Positions 37,401 through 45,793 of a DNA stretch of 56,677 bases are shown here, one piece after another. The DNA is from Bacteroidia bacterium (lineage in GTDB: Bacteria > Bacteroidota > Bacteroidia > UKL13-3). The stretch is from contig JAIOYZ010000027.1 of the NCBI GenBank assembly GCA_021740845.1, positions 1 through 56,677 on the forward strand, written 5' to 3'. The notes under the pieces are model-generated. The model did no database searches. It had not been told where the DNA came from and was given only the letters and a program-made list of their open reading frames with translations. Positions within the stretch are counted from its first letter, which is position 1. The number at the start of each line of letters is the position of its first letter. The translations under genes were made by a program, and so were the position numbers.

Positions 37401-37690
37401 CCCGGATTAAACACCACTTGAATATTTGCTTCCCCTGCGCTTGTTGCATCGGAGGTCATATAGCGCATGCCCCAAGCGCCGTTGATGGCTTGCTCCAAAG
37501 GAATGATAACAGATTCGGCCAAGGATTTGGCACTAGCGCCAGGATAAGAAGCAGATACCATAACCACTGGAGGAGCAACTTCTGGAAATTGAGAAGTGGG
37601 CAATGTTTTTATGGCCAAGAAACCTACAAACAAAATAATGAGCGAGATTATAATGGCAAAAACGGGTCGTTGAATGAATTTACTAAACAT
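34484..37690 (-). CDS. RND multidrug efflux permease (HAE1/AcrB type)
   Basis: 1068 residues, the usual AcrB-family length. Family start MFSKFIQRPVFAIIISLIIL, followed by TLPTSQFPEVAPPVVMVSASYPGAS-like porter sequence, two large periplasmic loops and twelve predicted membrane spans. The proton-relay Asp pair is present in LAIGIVVDDAIVVVE. It is the inner-membrane, proton-driven subunit of a tripartite pump exporting drugs, dyes or other amphiphiles. The adaptor gene is 23 bases upstream after start correction and the outer-membrane factor overlaps downstream. No dedicated repressor gene is next to the operon. Confidence 0.96.
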   Translation of the reverse strand: MFSKFIQRPVFAIIISLIILFVGFLAIKTLPTSQFPEVAPPVVMVSASYPGASAKSLAESVIIPLEQAINGAWGMRYMTSDATSAGEANIQVVFNPGKDINQALVQVSNRVQQVTNRLPTLVQREGVIITPVIPSMLMYVNLYSKDKNANMKFLFNYAGVNMVPELQRINGIGQVRILGSRQYAMRIWLNPDRMRAYKVSPDEVMDAMSDQSIIGKPGRIGRGDSKQAEALEYVLTYSDRFNDPKQYENIIIRANSKGENLRLKDVATVSLGSEYYDIYSSMNGHPSAALVLKQTYGSNASEVIKEVKAKLDELKKTFPPGMDYEISYDVSNFLDASIDNVVHTLRDAFILVALVVFIFLGDWRSTLIPTLAVPISLIGAFFFLQIFGLTINMITLFALVLAIGIVVDDAIVVVEAVHAKMEEENLSPYNAVRKVIGEISGAVIAITLLMVSVFLPVSFMSGPVGTFYRQFSITMASSIVLSGIVALTVTPVLCAMILKNNHGKPRKKTLMNYFLDAFNKSFESLTGKYVWLLKIIAHRKLITVGLFIFFALGIFGISNSLPSGFIPSEDQGMLYAILQTPPGSTLERTNDLSEKLVKVIQSVDGVKSVSSIAGYEVLTEGRGSNAGTCLINLKPWGERENTITEITAELEQKAKEIPGATIEFFDPPAVPGFGAAGGFALQLLDKTNSGDYKQLEKVTTDFMNEMRKRKEITGLFTFFSANYPQYEIEIDNQAAMQKGVSIGNAMNTLSIFVGSTYELGFIKYQRFFKVFVQASPEFRRLPTDIMQLYVKNNKDEMVPFSAFMKIVKKQGANEINRYNMYNTAAIRGGPAKGYSSGEAIEAVKEVAAATLPHGFDIDWSALSYDETRRGNEAIYIFIVVLVFVYFVLAAQYESFIIPLAVIFSLPAGIFGSFLLIKGFGLANDIYAQVGLVMLVGLLGKNAVLIVEFAVMKQQQGATVLDAAIEGARVRFRPILMTSFAFIAGLIPLVISHGAGAIGNRTIGTSALGGMLFGTIFGVIIVPGLYYIFGSMAQGKKLIKDEEESSLTEDFVHKIDHFQLKEDNEKNEH

Positions 37691-37713
37691 AATATTTTGC
37701 TTTATGGGTTCAA

Positions 37714-38796
37714 TTATTCAACATAGACTTTAAGTTTTGGAAGCACCGATTTTGGGTCTTCGTACTCAAATTCGATTTTGTCGTTGTCTTTAACTTTTCT
37801 TATGCCTTCCAATAGGATTTTTTCGTTTTCGTTTACGCCGCCTTGCAAGAAATAAACATCGGGCATTTCAGATGCAATTGTAATTTCTCTTGAGTGCACC
37901 ACATTGTCTTTGTCAACCACAAAAACATACTTCTTCTCCAGAATTTCGAAAGTTGCTTTTTGTGGAATAATGATGGCATTCTTAATAGGAATTCGCATTT
38001 GAATATTGCCTGTTTCTCCATGTCTTAGCAATGCATTAGGGTTTGGAAAAGTTGCCCTAAAAGCAATATTTCCTGTTTCATTGTTAAAGTCGGCCTCAAT
38101 GGTTTTTACCTCACCCGAGAAAGGAAAAAGTTGGTTATTTGCCATGAGTAAATTTACCTTCACTCTGTTATCTGCGGTAGCATTAGTTTTGTAATTTAAA
38201 TACTCCGCTTCAGGAACATTAAAGTAAACCCACATTTCTCGGTTATCAGAAAGTGTGGTAAGCAAATCACCTTCGTTAACTAAACTACCAAGACGAACTT
38301 GAAAATGATCCATAATGCCATCAAACGGAGCTTTAATTCTGGTAAATTGCAAGTGTGTTTGAGCTAAGGATAATTCTGCTTTTGCCTTGTCTAGCTTAGC
38401 TTTTGCTAATGCCAACTCATTTGGAGAAACAACATTTTTCTCAGAAAGTTGCATGGTATTTTTGTATTCTATTTCTGCAAAATCGGCTTCTGCCTGTGCT
38501 TTTTGTAATTCTGCTTTATAGATTAAAGGCATAATTTGAAACATGAGCTGTCCTTTTTTTACCGACTGCCCTTCGTCCACATATATTTTTTCGAGATAAC
38601 CTTTTTCTAAGGCTCTCATTTCTATATGTTGAATGGAATGGATTTGACACACATAATTACGCACAATGGCGGTGTCTTTTTTGAGAGGACTTGTTACTAA
38701 AAATTTAGTAGCTTCTTCTACTTCTTCTTTTTTTTGTTTGCAACTAGAAAGGTATAGCGCAAGGCATATACCTATAAAAATATACATTTTATTCAT
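37714..38796 (-). CDS. RND efflux periplasmic adaptor (membrane fusion protein)
   Basis: 360 residues from the ATG at 38796; the open frame runs 60 bases further upstream across a GGTTTGAACC palindrome but the lipoprotein signal MNKMYIFIGICLALYLSSC supports the internal start. Lipoyl-type half-motif GYLEKIYVDEGQSVKKGQLM, an alpha-helical hairpin rich in Ala/Glu/Lys (QKAQAEADFAEIEYKN), then beta-barrel and membrane-proximal domains. It links the inner-membrane permease with the outer-membrane duct. First gene of the efflux operon. Confidence 0.94.
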   Translation of the reverse strand: MNKMYIFIGICLALYLSSCKQKKEEVEEATKFLVTSPLKKDTAIVRNYVCQIHSIQHIEMRALEKGYLEKIYVDEGQSVKKGQLMFQIMPLIYKAELQKAQAEADFAEIEYKNTMQLSEKNVVSPNELALAKAKLDKAKAELSLAQTHLQFTRIKAPFDGIMDHFQVRLGSLVNEGDLLTTLSDNREMWVYFNVPEAEYLNYKTNATADNRVKVNLLMANNQLFPFSGEVKTIEADFNNETGNIAFRATFPNPNALLRHGETGNIQMRIPIKNAIIIPQKATFEILEKKYVFVVDKDNVVHSREITIASEMPDVYFLQGGVNENEKILLEGIRKVKDNDKIEFEYEDPKSVLPKLKVYVE

Positions 38797-38937
38797 GCTA
38801 AATTGGGGAAATAAATTTTGTAAATGGGAGTTTTCTAGAGGTTCGGTTTGAACCAAAGCCTGTTTAAAAACAATTGATATTGTAAAAGCAAGGAAATGGC
38901 AAAAGCAATGTTTGCCTAAGGCTTAGAAGGATTGCCT

Positions 38938-39423
38938 CTAAATTCTAAAAACACCAAACTCAATGAATCTAAAGTTTGAGTTTTGGCAAAAGTGTTTGTT
39001 TTGGGAAGAGTTTTTTGACCCTACAAAATCAGTAGGATTTAGTTGCCCAGGAATATGGGTAAGGATGAAAAAGCAGTTTTTAGGAAGGGTGTTTTTAGCA
39101 AGACCTAATTCATCTTCTTCCTCGTTTTCAATAACTACAAAATTGAATAACTGCAAGGTGTTTTGATGGTGAGAATCGCTTGGCTTAATAAAAAACCAAT
39201 GCTTGCTACTTGGCAAAGCAATTCCTGCATTTTCAATAGTTTCAGCCTTTTTAAAAGCAGAATTCTTTTTAATTTGAAAAGCAGTAACAACAGAAAATGA
39301 GCTAAAAAAAGATAAAATAACCAAGCCACCCAAAATTGCTCTTGTGAATACATCTTTAGCTACAGTTCGTTTCAAACGAAAGCGAGATAGTAAATAATTA
39401 AAGTATGAAATTGCTTGGTTCAA
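38938..39423 (-). CDS. Hypothetical single-span membrane protein
   Basis: 161 residues with a basic N-terminus (LLSRFRLKRTVAKD) and one hydrophobic span at ~29-50. The C-terminal part contains HWFFIKPSDSHHQNTLQLFN, an acidic stretch (ENEEEDE) and several Asn/Phe-rich segments. No family recognised. It lies upstream of the efflux operon on the same strand, separated by ~140 bases and a GGTTTGAACC palindrome, so it is probably a separate unit. Confidence 0.5.
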   Translation of the reverse strand: MNQAISYFNYLLSRFRLKRTVAKDVFTRAILGGLVILSFFSSFSVVTAFQIKKNSAFKKAETIENAGIALPSSKHWFFIKPSDSHHQNTLQLFNFVVIENEEEDELGLAKNTLPKNCFFILTHIPGQLNPTDFVGSKNSSQNKHFCQNSNFRFIEFGVFRI

Positions 39424-39747
39424 ACTAATAGGTTCTAGTATTCTAATTAAGACTTTTAAACAGCTACTTAATTTTGTGGTTCAAATCTAAGGCATTTAAA
39501 AGAGTTTTTAAATTTACTTTTTTTATTGTTTGCATAAATATAATTTATGTAGGAGCCTAAGTACTTGTATAGCCAAAGCTTAACGCAATTTGGTTCAAAA
39601 ATGATTAAAGCCATAAAATTTAGGAATGGAATTATTTAGCGCTGAGCGGCAAATTTTTGTTGGGGAGGAAAGAGGGGTTAGGATTTGGATTGTTTCTATA
39701 ATAAATTCAACCCTTCGGGATTTTAAATTTTTGAGGACTGGCGCTTT

Positions 39748-39863
39748 CTTCAAGACTTAAGTGGATGATTAACCTAAATTTGATGGATCCACCTTCGTCG
39801 AGACTTTGGTGGATGATTAAACTAAATTAGATGTATCCACCTTCGTCAAGACTTCGGTGGATG
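39748..39863. repeat. 48-bp tandem repeat, about 2.4 copies
   Basis: Units start with CTTCNTCNAGACTT at 39748, 39796 and 39844 and share GGTGGATGATTAA and GTATCCACC-like parts. CCACC and GGTGG around CTTCGTCAAGACTTC can pair, similar to the GCTTCGGTGGAGG words at 193-245. Confidence 0.75.
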
Positions 39864-39894
39864 AAAGCGATTGCTCTTTTGGAGCAATCGCTTT
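39864..39894. terminator. Hairpin, probable terminator of the Omp28-like gene
   Basis: AAAGCGATTGCTC and GAGCAATCGCTTT form a perfect 13-base stem with a five-base loop, 23 bases beyond the stop of the minus-strand gene; the U-run is weak on the minus strand. Confidence 0.7.
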
Positions 39895-39916
39895 TAAACT
39901 AGCAGGGTAGCTTAGT

Positions 39917-41932
39917 TTATTCTTTTATCCATTTGATATGCATGGTACCTTGGTTGCTTTGTATGCTTCCAAAATAAATACCAGCAGGCCATTCTGATGT
40001 GTTGATTTGATTGTTTGAATTAGTTAAGGTTTCTTGGTGTACTTGTTTTCCTTCGGCGCTATAAACTACCAATTCTGCTGAGCCTTTAACTTCCGCAGGT
40101 AGGATCAAACCGAAATAGTTTTTACCAGGATTTGGATACAGTTGAACACCATTTTGAAGGCTAGTATTTTTGTTAACGCTTAATACTGTTGAGCCAGATA
40201 CATAACCATTAATAATAGCCTCCTCTAAACTAACACTTGAGCCATTGTCTATTCTACCACTTGGGTCGATAAGCAAGCCAACAACGTGCAAGTTTCCAAC
40301 ATTCCAAGTAGGATCAATAGTTAAACTGAAATTATGAATAAAGGAATCGTTGGCATTAATGGTTGAACCAAATGCATTGTTTAATCCACTGAAGTTTGGA
40401 TAGATAATTCTTCCAACATGATCGTAAACCATTTGTGCAGCTGGAACAGGATTTGGCAAAGTCTCATAGCCTCCCATTACTCCGTTTCCGCCGCCCGCAT
40501 AGGCATTGGATTGGTTGTATCCATTGGTAGTTCCAGTAACATCGTCTTCTGTTAAAACAAAAGCTAACTTGTAGTTTCCAGTAACGGCGGTATTAAATTT
40601 AGTGATTAAACTAACTTTTAACTCGCGAGTGGTTGCATTGTATTCTGCACCATTTCTAATACCTCCTTTTGGTGCAACCACAATGCGCTCTAAGAAATCT
40701 GTTTCCATGCCTGATGGGTCTATATCTGCTCCCCTATCAACCACCATGCTTGGGTATCCACTAATTTTGGTTTTTAATCCACCATCGTAATTTGCATTTG
40801 TCATTGGGTCGTTGTTATGCACAGCAATTCCAATAACATAACCATGGTATTTTTCGTCCATGTTCTTTAACCAAACCGCACCTCTAGGACACCATTGACA
40901 CCATGTTCCAGTGGCCTCTTCTGCAACTACTACTTTTCCAATTGCAGGAACCAATGGTGTAATAGAAATTGATTTTGTATTGTCGGTTGAATTGTCATCT
41001 GCACTGCCGTTCACTTCTAATAAGTTGGCGGTTATGTTGTGGTTTCCAGATACTAGCAACAAGCTCCCATCCATTGTAATTACCCTAGTTGCATTGCTGG
41101 CTAGGTTCAAACCGCTAACTGTTTTACTTAAAGTAGAACCGTTGTAGCTAACTTCAATTTTTGCAGAGGTAATTGCGGTAGTTCCTAAATTTCTAATTTC
41201 AACTTGAGGTATAACTTGTTGTCCGCTTAATTTGCCCAAAACTTTATCTATATAAGTGATGCTACCATTAAGAGTTGGCAAGGTAAATGGAGTATAAGTA
41301 TAAGAAACATCATCCACATAAAACGAGCTGTTTTGAGTTGGATAAATATCCATAGAAGCAACTTTGCGGTAGCTGTTTTGGAAAGTTCCTTGAGATACAT
41401 CGTCCAATAAGAAATCCCAAGTATTGGTATTTAGGTTAATCTTTACAGTAACTTTTACCCATTGGTTTGTAGAATAAGTTCCAGTTAATAAAGTTCCGTT
41501 TAAGGTGTTTACAATATTGAATTTTCCTAATGAATCAAAGTTAACATCAATGCTCCAACCTTTACCCAAAGTGGTTTGTTCTTGAAAATTGAAATAGCCT
41601 TTCTTTTGTGATTCCACAAAAATTTGCATGCTCAATTCAAAGGTTCCTGAAGTTAATTCGGAGCCACCAAAAGGAAGCACAATATCTTGAGGACCGCCAG
41701 TGCCTGCAGTGCTAGAAAAGTAAACAGAATTGCTGCCACTTTTAGCTTTTACAGAAGAGATTTTTGCATCGTCGCTGCCGCCGGGTTTGTTACTCCAAGT
41801 TTTCCAGGCAGAGTTACTCGCTGCCAAAAAGGCTCCTGAGGTATAAGAATCAAAATTGTCGGAAAAGCTTTGGGCATTGGTGCCAGAAATCAAAGCGCCT
41901 AGCATTCCAAATACTAAGTATATTTTTTTCAT
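39917..41932 (-). CDS. Omp28-related T9SS type A cargo protein
   Basis: 671 residues. Signal peptide 1-20 (GTNAQ). Residues ~22-215 look like a LamG/concanavalin-type domain with FSDNFDSYTSGAF; ~220-330 an Ig-like CARDB segment; ~335-580 an Omp28-like region containing a thioredoxin-type motif in EEATGTWCQWCPRG (Cys-Gln-Trp-Cys) and a cis-Pro GYPSMVVDRG. The C-terminal ~75 residues (LYPNPGKNYFGL to HIKWIKE) are a T9SS type A sorting domain. It is exported to the cell surface; function of Omp28-like proteins is not known. A GGTTCAAACC motif lies in the Ig-like part. Confidence 0.88.
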   Translation of the reverse strand: MKKIYLVFGMLGALISGTNAQSFSDNFDSYTSGAFLAASNSAWKTWSNKPGGSDDAKISSVKAKSGSNSVYFSSTAGTGGPQDIVLPFGGSELTSGTFELSMQIFVESQKKGYFNFQEQTTLGKGWSIDVNFDSLGKFNIVNTLNGTLLTGTYSTNQWVKVTVKINLNTNTWDFLLDDVSQGTFQNSYRKVASMDIYPTQNSSFYVDDVSYTYTPFTLPTLNGSITYIDKVLGKLSGQQVIPQVEIRNLGTTAITSAKIEVSYNGSTLSKTVSGLNLASNATRVITMDGSLLLVSGNHNITANLLEVNGSADDNSTDNTKSISITPLVPAIGKVVVAEEATGTWCQWCPRGAVWLKNMDEKYHGYVIGIAVHNNDPMTNANYDGGLKTKISGYPSMVVDRGADIDPSGMETDFLERIVVAPKGGIRNGAEYNATTRELKVSLITKFNTAVTGNYKLAFVLTEDDVTGTTNGYNQSNAYAGGGNGVMGGYETLPNPVPAAQMVYDHVGRIIYPNFSGLNNAFGSTINANDSFIHNFSLTIDPTWNVGNLHVVGLLIDPSGRIDNGSSVSLEEAIINGYVSGSTVLSVNKNTSLQNGVQLYPNPGKNYFGLILPAEVKGSAELVVYSAEGKQVHQETLTNSNNQINTSEWPAGIYFGSIQSNQGTMHIKWIKE

Positions 41933-42120
41933 TTTAAGGGTTTTAGGGTATCGAATGTAGGGAATGGAAATCAGAAAAAAAAGAAGGAAATCTTTAGCTG
42001 TTAGCCATTAGCTATTGGCCTTTGGCTTTTTTGTTAAAGCCTAAAATACGTTGACCGTTTAAAAACCATTAGTTTCTGTGTTATTGCTAAAATACATCAG
42101 GAACTTTTGGTTTTGTTTGC

Positions 42121-42156
42121 TCAGTCAATGAGGGGCTCGATGCCCCATTTGACTGA
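42121..42156. terminator. Hairpin downstream of IS OrfB
   Basis: TCAGTCAATGAGGGGC and GCCCCATTTGACTGA pair with one bulge around loop TCGAT. Within the IS, between OrfB and the left end; likely ends transposase transcription or blocks read-through. Confidence 0.55.
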
Positions 42157-42199
42157 ATTTTGCCATAAATGACTCAGTCACTCTTGGTCTTGTTTGCTT

Positions 42200-43009
42200 T
42201 TACAACGATAAGTATTTTTCTTCAAATGTTATTGGACTAAGCATTTTTAACGCTTTATGAGGTTTTTCAACATTATAATTGGTGCATGCCCGGTCAACAT
42301 TTTTGGCAAGTTCATATAATCCAGAACAGGGCCAGTGACGTAAATAATTGTTCTTTATTACTCCATTTATTCTCTCTGCCTTTCCATTCTCATAAGCGTA
42401 TTCACACATGCTATTTTGGAACTCCATTTTCCTTGTGTATTCAAGAAAAATCTTGGCAAAATATTGACCGCCACCATCTGAATGAAATATCAATCCAATT
42501 AAATTTATTTTCTTCCTGTTTTTTACAGCCATCATTAATGCTGGCAGCGTTGTCTCCTCTGTTCTTAAGCTTTCCGAGACATGCCACCCAACTATAACAC
42601 GTGAAAAATTATCAATTATAAATGTTATATAATACACCTCTGATCCTATTTGATAATAAGTAATATCGCTAGACCAAACTTGATTTATACGATCTATAGA
42701 TAGGCCTAGAATCAAATTCGGAAAACGTATCACTCCACTGCTATCTGTAGTTCGCAAAGGCTTGAATTTTTTCTTATTTAGCAATCCTATTTCTGAGCAA
42801 TAAGCAATAAACTTATCTCGTCCCATTGATGGAGGTTTTATTAGCTCATAAATACTTCTCATTGCCAGCGTTGGATGCCTTTTTCGGATTTGATGTACGA
42901 TTATTTCTAAGTAACCAAACGTCTCCATTTCCTCTAACTGTCGATTAAGGTATTGGTGAAGAGATTGCTTGCTATAACCTATTGACCAGAAGAAAAAATT
43001 CAAGCTCAC
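42200..43009 (-). CDS. IS3-family transposase OrfB (DDE integrase domain)
   Basis: 269 residues as read from a GTG at 43009, but the frame is open further upstream and the true protein is probably the OrfAB fusion. HTH_21-like N-part (IIVHQIRKRHPTLAMRSIYE) and rve integrase core with catalytic acids in VWSSDITYY, FHSDGGGQY and NGKAERINGVIKNNY. In the -1 frame the sequence before the GTG reads KLWHNAIIWFWHHREELK, a natural lead-in for this family, joined to OrfA at an A9 tract. Active DDE triad present. Confidence 0.9.
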   Translation of the reverse strand: MSLNFFFWSIGYSKQSLHQYLNRQLEEMETFGYLEIIVHQIRKRHPTLAMRSIYELIKPPSMGRDKFIAYCSEIGLLNKKKFKPLRTTDSSGVIRFPNLILGLSIDRINQVWSSDITYYQIGSEVYYITFIIDNFSRVIVGWHVSESLRTEETTLPALMMAVKNRKKINLIGLIFHSDGGGQYFAKIFLEYTRKMEFQNSMCEYAYENGKAERINGVIKNNYLRHWPCSGLYELAKNVDRACTNYNVEKPHKALKMLSPITFEEKYLSL

Positions 43010-43011
43010 CT

Positions 43012-43425
43012 TTAATTCTTCCCTGTGGTGCCAGAACCAGATGATGGCGTTGTGCCAGAGTTTTTTTTTATTTCTATGCCATACGTTTGCTCGGCTATCT
43101 CTATAAGCTTTTCATGGAAGATTAACTGAACCTCCTTTTGACCCAAAAGCCGCTCCAATTCAGCTATGGTAGCTTGCAGCTCCTTTATTTTAACTGTGTC
43201 ACTTTCTGATTCCACTACTAACTTTTCTCCTTTCTTAAAATTAAGCCCGTATTTATTTACCCATAGGCGAACAGCCCAGGACCGAACCTCATACGTTTTG
43301 CTAATTTCGGAAATTGTAGTCTGTTTTCGTTCGATTTCTTTGACTTTTTTCTTTTTGAACTCTTCGCTGAATACCCTTCTGCGACGTTCTTCCTGACTTA
43401 AGGTAAATTGTTGTCTTGTTGCCAT
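43012..43425 (-). CDS. IS3-family OrfA (helix-turn-helix, leucine zipper)
   Basis: 137 residues. N-terminal transposase-8 type HTH (SEEFKKKKVKEIERKQTTIS and KTYEVRSWAVRLWVNKYG) and a coiled coil (VKIKELQATIAELERLLGQK). On the minus strand the tract AAAAAAAAAC at 43069-43060 is a classic -1 slippery sequence; slipping there leads directly into the OrfB frame, while the zero frame ends at the TAA at 43012. Confidence 0.9.
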   Translation of the reverse strand: MATRQQFTLSQEERRRRVFSEEFKKKKVKEIERKQTTISEISKTYEVRSWAVRLWVNKYGLNFKKGEKLVVESESDTVKIKELQATIAELERLLGQKEVQLIFHEKLIEIAEQTYGIEIKKNSGTTPSSGSGTTGKN

Positions 43426-43633
43426 ATGTTTTGTTTTAAAGTTTTTTCCTTCAAAACGGTCAACATATTTCAGGCACTGACATTTGGTTCAAACCAGATT
43501 GCTATTAAACACGAAGGACGCAAAGGTTTTCACAAAGAGCACAAAGTTTAATTTTGCTAGGTATCCACTTTGTGGTCTTAGTGTTTTCTTTGTGTCCGTT
43601 GTGTTAAAAATTTGGTTTTTGGATAAAACTAAA

Positions 43634-43689
43634 AACTAAAGACCAACAACTAAAGACCAACAACTAAAGACCAACAACTAAAGACCAAC
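43634..43689. repeat. 14-bp tandem repeat, four copies
   Basis: Four exact copies of AACTAAAGACCAAC. The unit is the reverse complement of the GTTGGTCTTTAGTT-type words near 27000 and 29830, linking this tract to the same repeat family. Confidence 0.9.
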
Positions 43690-43716
43690 GACCAACTACC
43701 AAACCCTCCCAACAAG

Positions 43717-45459
43717 CTACCTCGCTTTATAAGCGGTGATGAAAAAGCTATCTAGTTGTTCTGTTTTGCCATGGGTGTTTAAGCGGATTCTGATTATGGT
43801 GCCTAATGGAAGCGGGGTTACGGGGATTTCAAAATTAAATACTCCTTCTTTATATTCATTAAAATCGCCATCACAAAAATGATTGAGATAGGTATAGTGA
43901 TCAAAGTAAATTCTATCTGTATTTGGGTCAAGCAATTCAAAAATAATTTTACTGTTATTGTCCTTTAGTTGCATGGTAGAAAAATGCAAGCCAATTAAAT
44001 TAACTGCCGCTGTATTAATACTAGAATCAAGACTAGTTTCAAATACTATGGAGTCGGTTTGGCTTATAAAAGTTTTATTGCCAAGGGTTTTGGTTTGAAC
44101 CAATTCGTAAGTGTTAAAATCATAGGATTTTTTCCAAACTAAACCAATATAATGCTTGTCCGTTTCTCCAAAAATTTTCCAGTAGAAATCTTTGTTCATA
44201 TCTACCCAATGCAAAATAAACTCCTTGTATTGGTATGTTTGAATAAGGTTTAATGGCACACATGAAATTGAAAGCAAAAGCACAAATACTCTAATAATTT
44301 TGCTAGCACTTTGAAGCAGGAATGAGAATAGAAGGAAAACAAAAGGCAGAAATTCCAGGTATGCTCTATTGCCAAAACTGCATCCATAATACCAACTCCA
44401 CCAACTAGAAAATACATAGGTTAATATCATAAAAGCGAGTAACCATGTTGTGGCTTCATAAATCCTTTTCTTAATAATGAGTTGGATCAAACCGAATAAT
44501 GAAATAAATGCAATGGGAGTATACACAAATAAACCTTTGCGGTAACTAAATAATATATTGGCAATTTCTGGTTTTAAGAAATTAAATCCATCTTCTTCTC
44601 TATACGAGTAAAGCACCCAATTTCCACTTTGTAAATACCATGCAAAAGCTTGAATTGAAAGCATTGCAGCAACAATAGCAATGGCTTTTATCCATAGCCA
44701 TTCTTTAGTAAATAAATTCGAAATTCCTTTAGAAAATGCCTTTGGTGTTTCTGCTAAAAATGGCAAAAAGACTAATACCAAAATATTAATTTGTCGGAGT
44801 AAAAGTATTAATCCTAAAAAGAGTGCGGCCCATAAAAAATCTCTTTTAGAATTTGCTTTAAAATACAAACGACTATAATATGCAAATGCACTTATGGCAA
44901 ACAAGGAGTAAACATGACTAAAACTTGGTTCGGCACAAGTATAATAAGCGATTGGTGTGGCAAAGACTATTAAGAGTTGTGCAATGGCAATTTGCCAGGT
45001 TTTAATAGAATAAGTTTCTAAGAGTTTTCCAAAGAAAACCAAAGCCCAAAAGAGATAGAAAAGTCCAGAATAATATAAGCATCTTTGGTATGGAAGTTGG
45101 TAGCCATCTGTAGGCGTATGTGTTGTTTCTTGTATTAGCCAAGTGCTTATAAAAAACGGACTTTGCAAGATAGCCACACCAATAGGATATTTATTAATTT
45201 TAAAGCCATCCACGTGCACATAAGCGCCTTGCAAATCTATTATTCTTTGGTAGTATGAAGTGTCGCTTTCAAGCTTAATATCCTTTCTTACAAAATCTTT
45301 ATGAATAAAAATGGAGGGTAAATATTCGTAATATCCAATTCCATCTGCAGTGATGGTTTTATCTGAATTGGTAATATAATTATTAACCGTTAATACAAAC
45401 ATAAAAAGGATGATTCCTTCCTTTAAAAAGATTGATTTTATAATAGTTAATAACTGCAT
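43717..45459 (-). CDS. Multi-spanning membrane protein, possible GT-C glycosyltransferase
   Basis: 580 residues with about ten to twelve hydrophobic spans through residue ~420 and a soluble C-terminal domain (~425-580) of beta-strand character. The N-terminal extracytoplasmic loop TADGIGYYEYLPSIFIHKDF and the KYPIGVAILQSPFF segment resemble uncharacterised GT-C fold mannosyltransferase-like proteins of Bacteroidota. If so it would transfer a sugar from a lipid carrier at the outer face of the inner membrane; this is inference. The gene is isolated. Confidence 0.7.
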   Translation of the reverse strand: MQLLTIIKSIFLKEGIILFMFVLTVNNYITNSDKTITADGIGYYEYLPSIFIHKDFVRKDIKLESDTSYYQRIIDLQGAYVHVDGFKINKYPIGVAILQSPFFISTWLIQETTHTPTDGYQLPYQRCLYYSGLFYLFWALVFFGKLLETYSIKTWQIAIAQLLIVFATPIAYYTCAEPSFSHVYSLFAISAFAYYSRLYFKANSKRDFLWAALFLGLILLLRQINILVLVFLPFLAETPKAFSKGISNLFTKEWLWIKAIAIVAAMLSIQAFAWYLQSGNWVLYSYREEDGFNFLKPEIANILFSYRKGLFVYTPIAFISLFGLIQLIIKKRIYEATTWLLAFMILTYVFSSWWSWYYGCSFGNRAYLEFLPFVFLLFSFLLQSASKIIRVFVLLLSISCVPLNLIQTYQYKEFILHWVDMNKDFYWKIFGETDKHYIGLVWKKSYDFNTYELVQTKTLGNKTFISQTDSIVFETSLDSSINTAAVNLIGLHFSTMQLKDNNSKIIFELLDPNTDRIYFDHYTYLNHFCDGDFNEYKEGVFNFEIPVTPLPLGTIIRIRLNTHGKTEQLDSFFITAYKAR

Positions 45460-45793
45460 TTACTAGCCAGATTTTGTTTCGAAAATTAGTGATTTTTGTC
45501 TGAACCTTGCGGGATATTTTTGGAAAAGTCTATATGGGAAGGCTGTTAGCAATCCAAATGAATCTAAGTAATCAAATTCGCTCAACCGTTTTTAGAAATT
45601 GTCAATTGCGAACTTAACACTTAACACTAAAAACTTATTTGTTATTGAAAACTAGCACCCCCCAAAGCCCCTACCCTATCTCCCAAACAAATCTTTACAA
45701 AACAAAATCTCCCCCTTCAAAGTTGAATCTATATTAGTAACAAAATACTCCAAACTAGTAAATCCCAAAAAGGCATTTTCTCCAAATTAATAA
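45460..45793. other. 334-bp divergent intergenic region upstream of the photolyase operon
   Basis: Must contain the promoters of both the membrane protein gene and the photolyase operon. It includes a short-word tract (ACTTAACACTTAACAC) near 45615 and a C-rich stretch (CACCCCCCAAAGCCCC) near 45657. I found no exact TAnnTTTG box or recognisable light-regulator operator. Confidence 0.45.

Larger units (their letters stand above)
39424..39916. other. 493-bp gap with tandem repeat and terminator
   Basis: No gene. It holds a GGTTCAAA half-motif at 39590, the 48-bp tandem repeat at 39748-39863 and the hairpin at 39864-39894. Confidence 0.6.
42038..43476 (-). mobile_element. IS3-family insertion sequence
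   Basis: About 1.44 kb with terminal inverted repeats GCCTNAAATANGTTGACCGT-like at 42039-42060 and 43454-43475 (20 of 22 positions match). The right end conforms to the TG...CA rule; the left has A at the expected T. Two overlapping-frame genes OrfA and OrfB lie inside on the minus strand. No obvious target duplication is seen at the ends, so it may be old or have lost one boundary base. All expected functional parts appear intact. Confidence 0.9.

Noticed and set aside
43634-43689. Four 14-bp repeats as a CRISPR array
   Set aside because: Units are directly abutting without spacers and too short; this is a simple tandem repeat.
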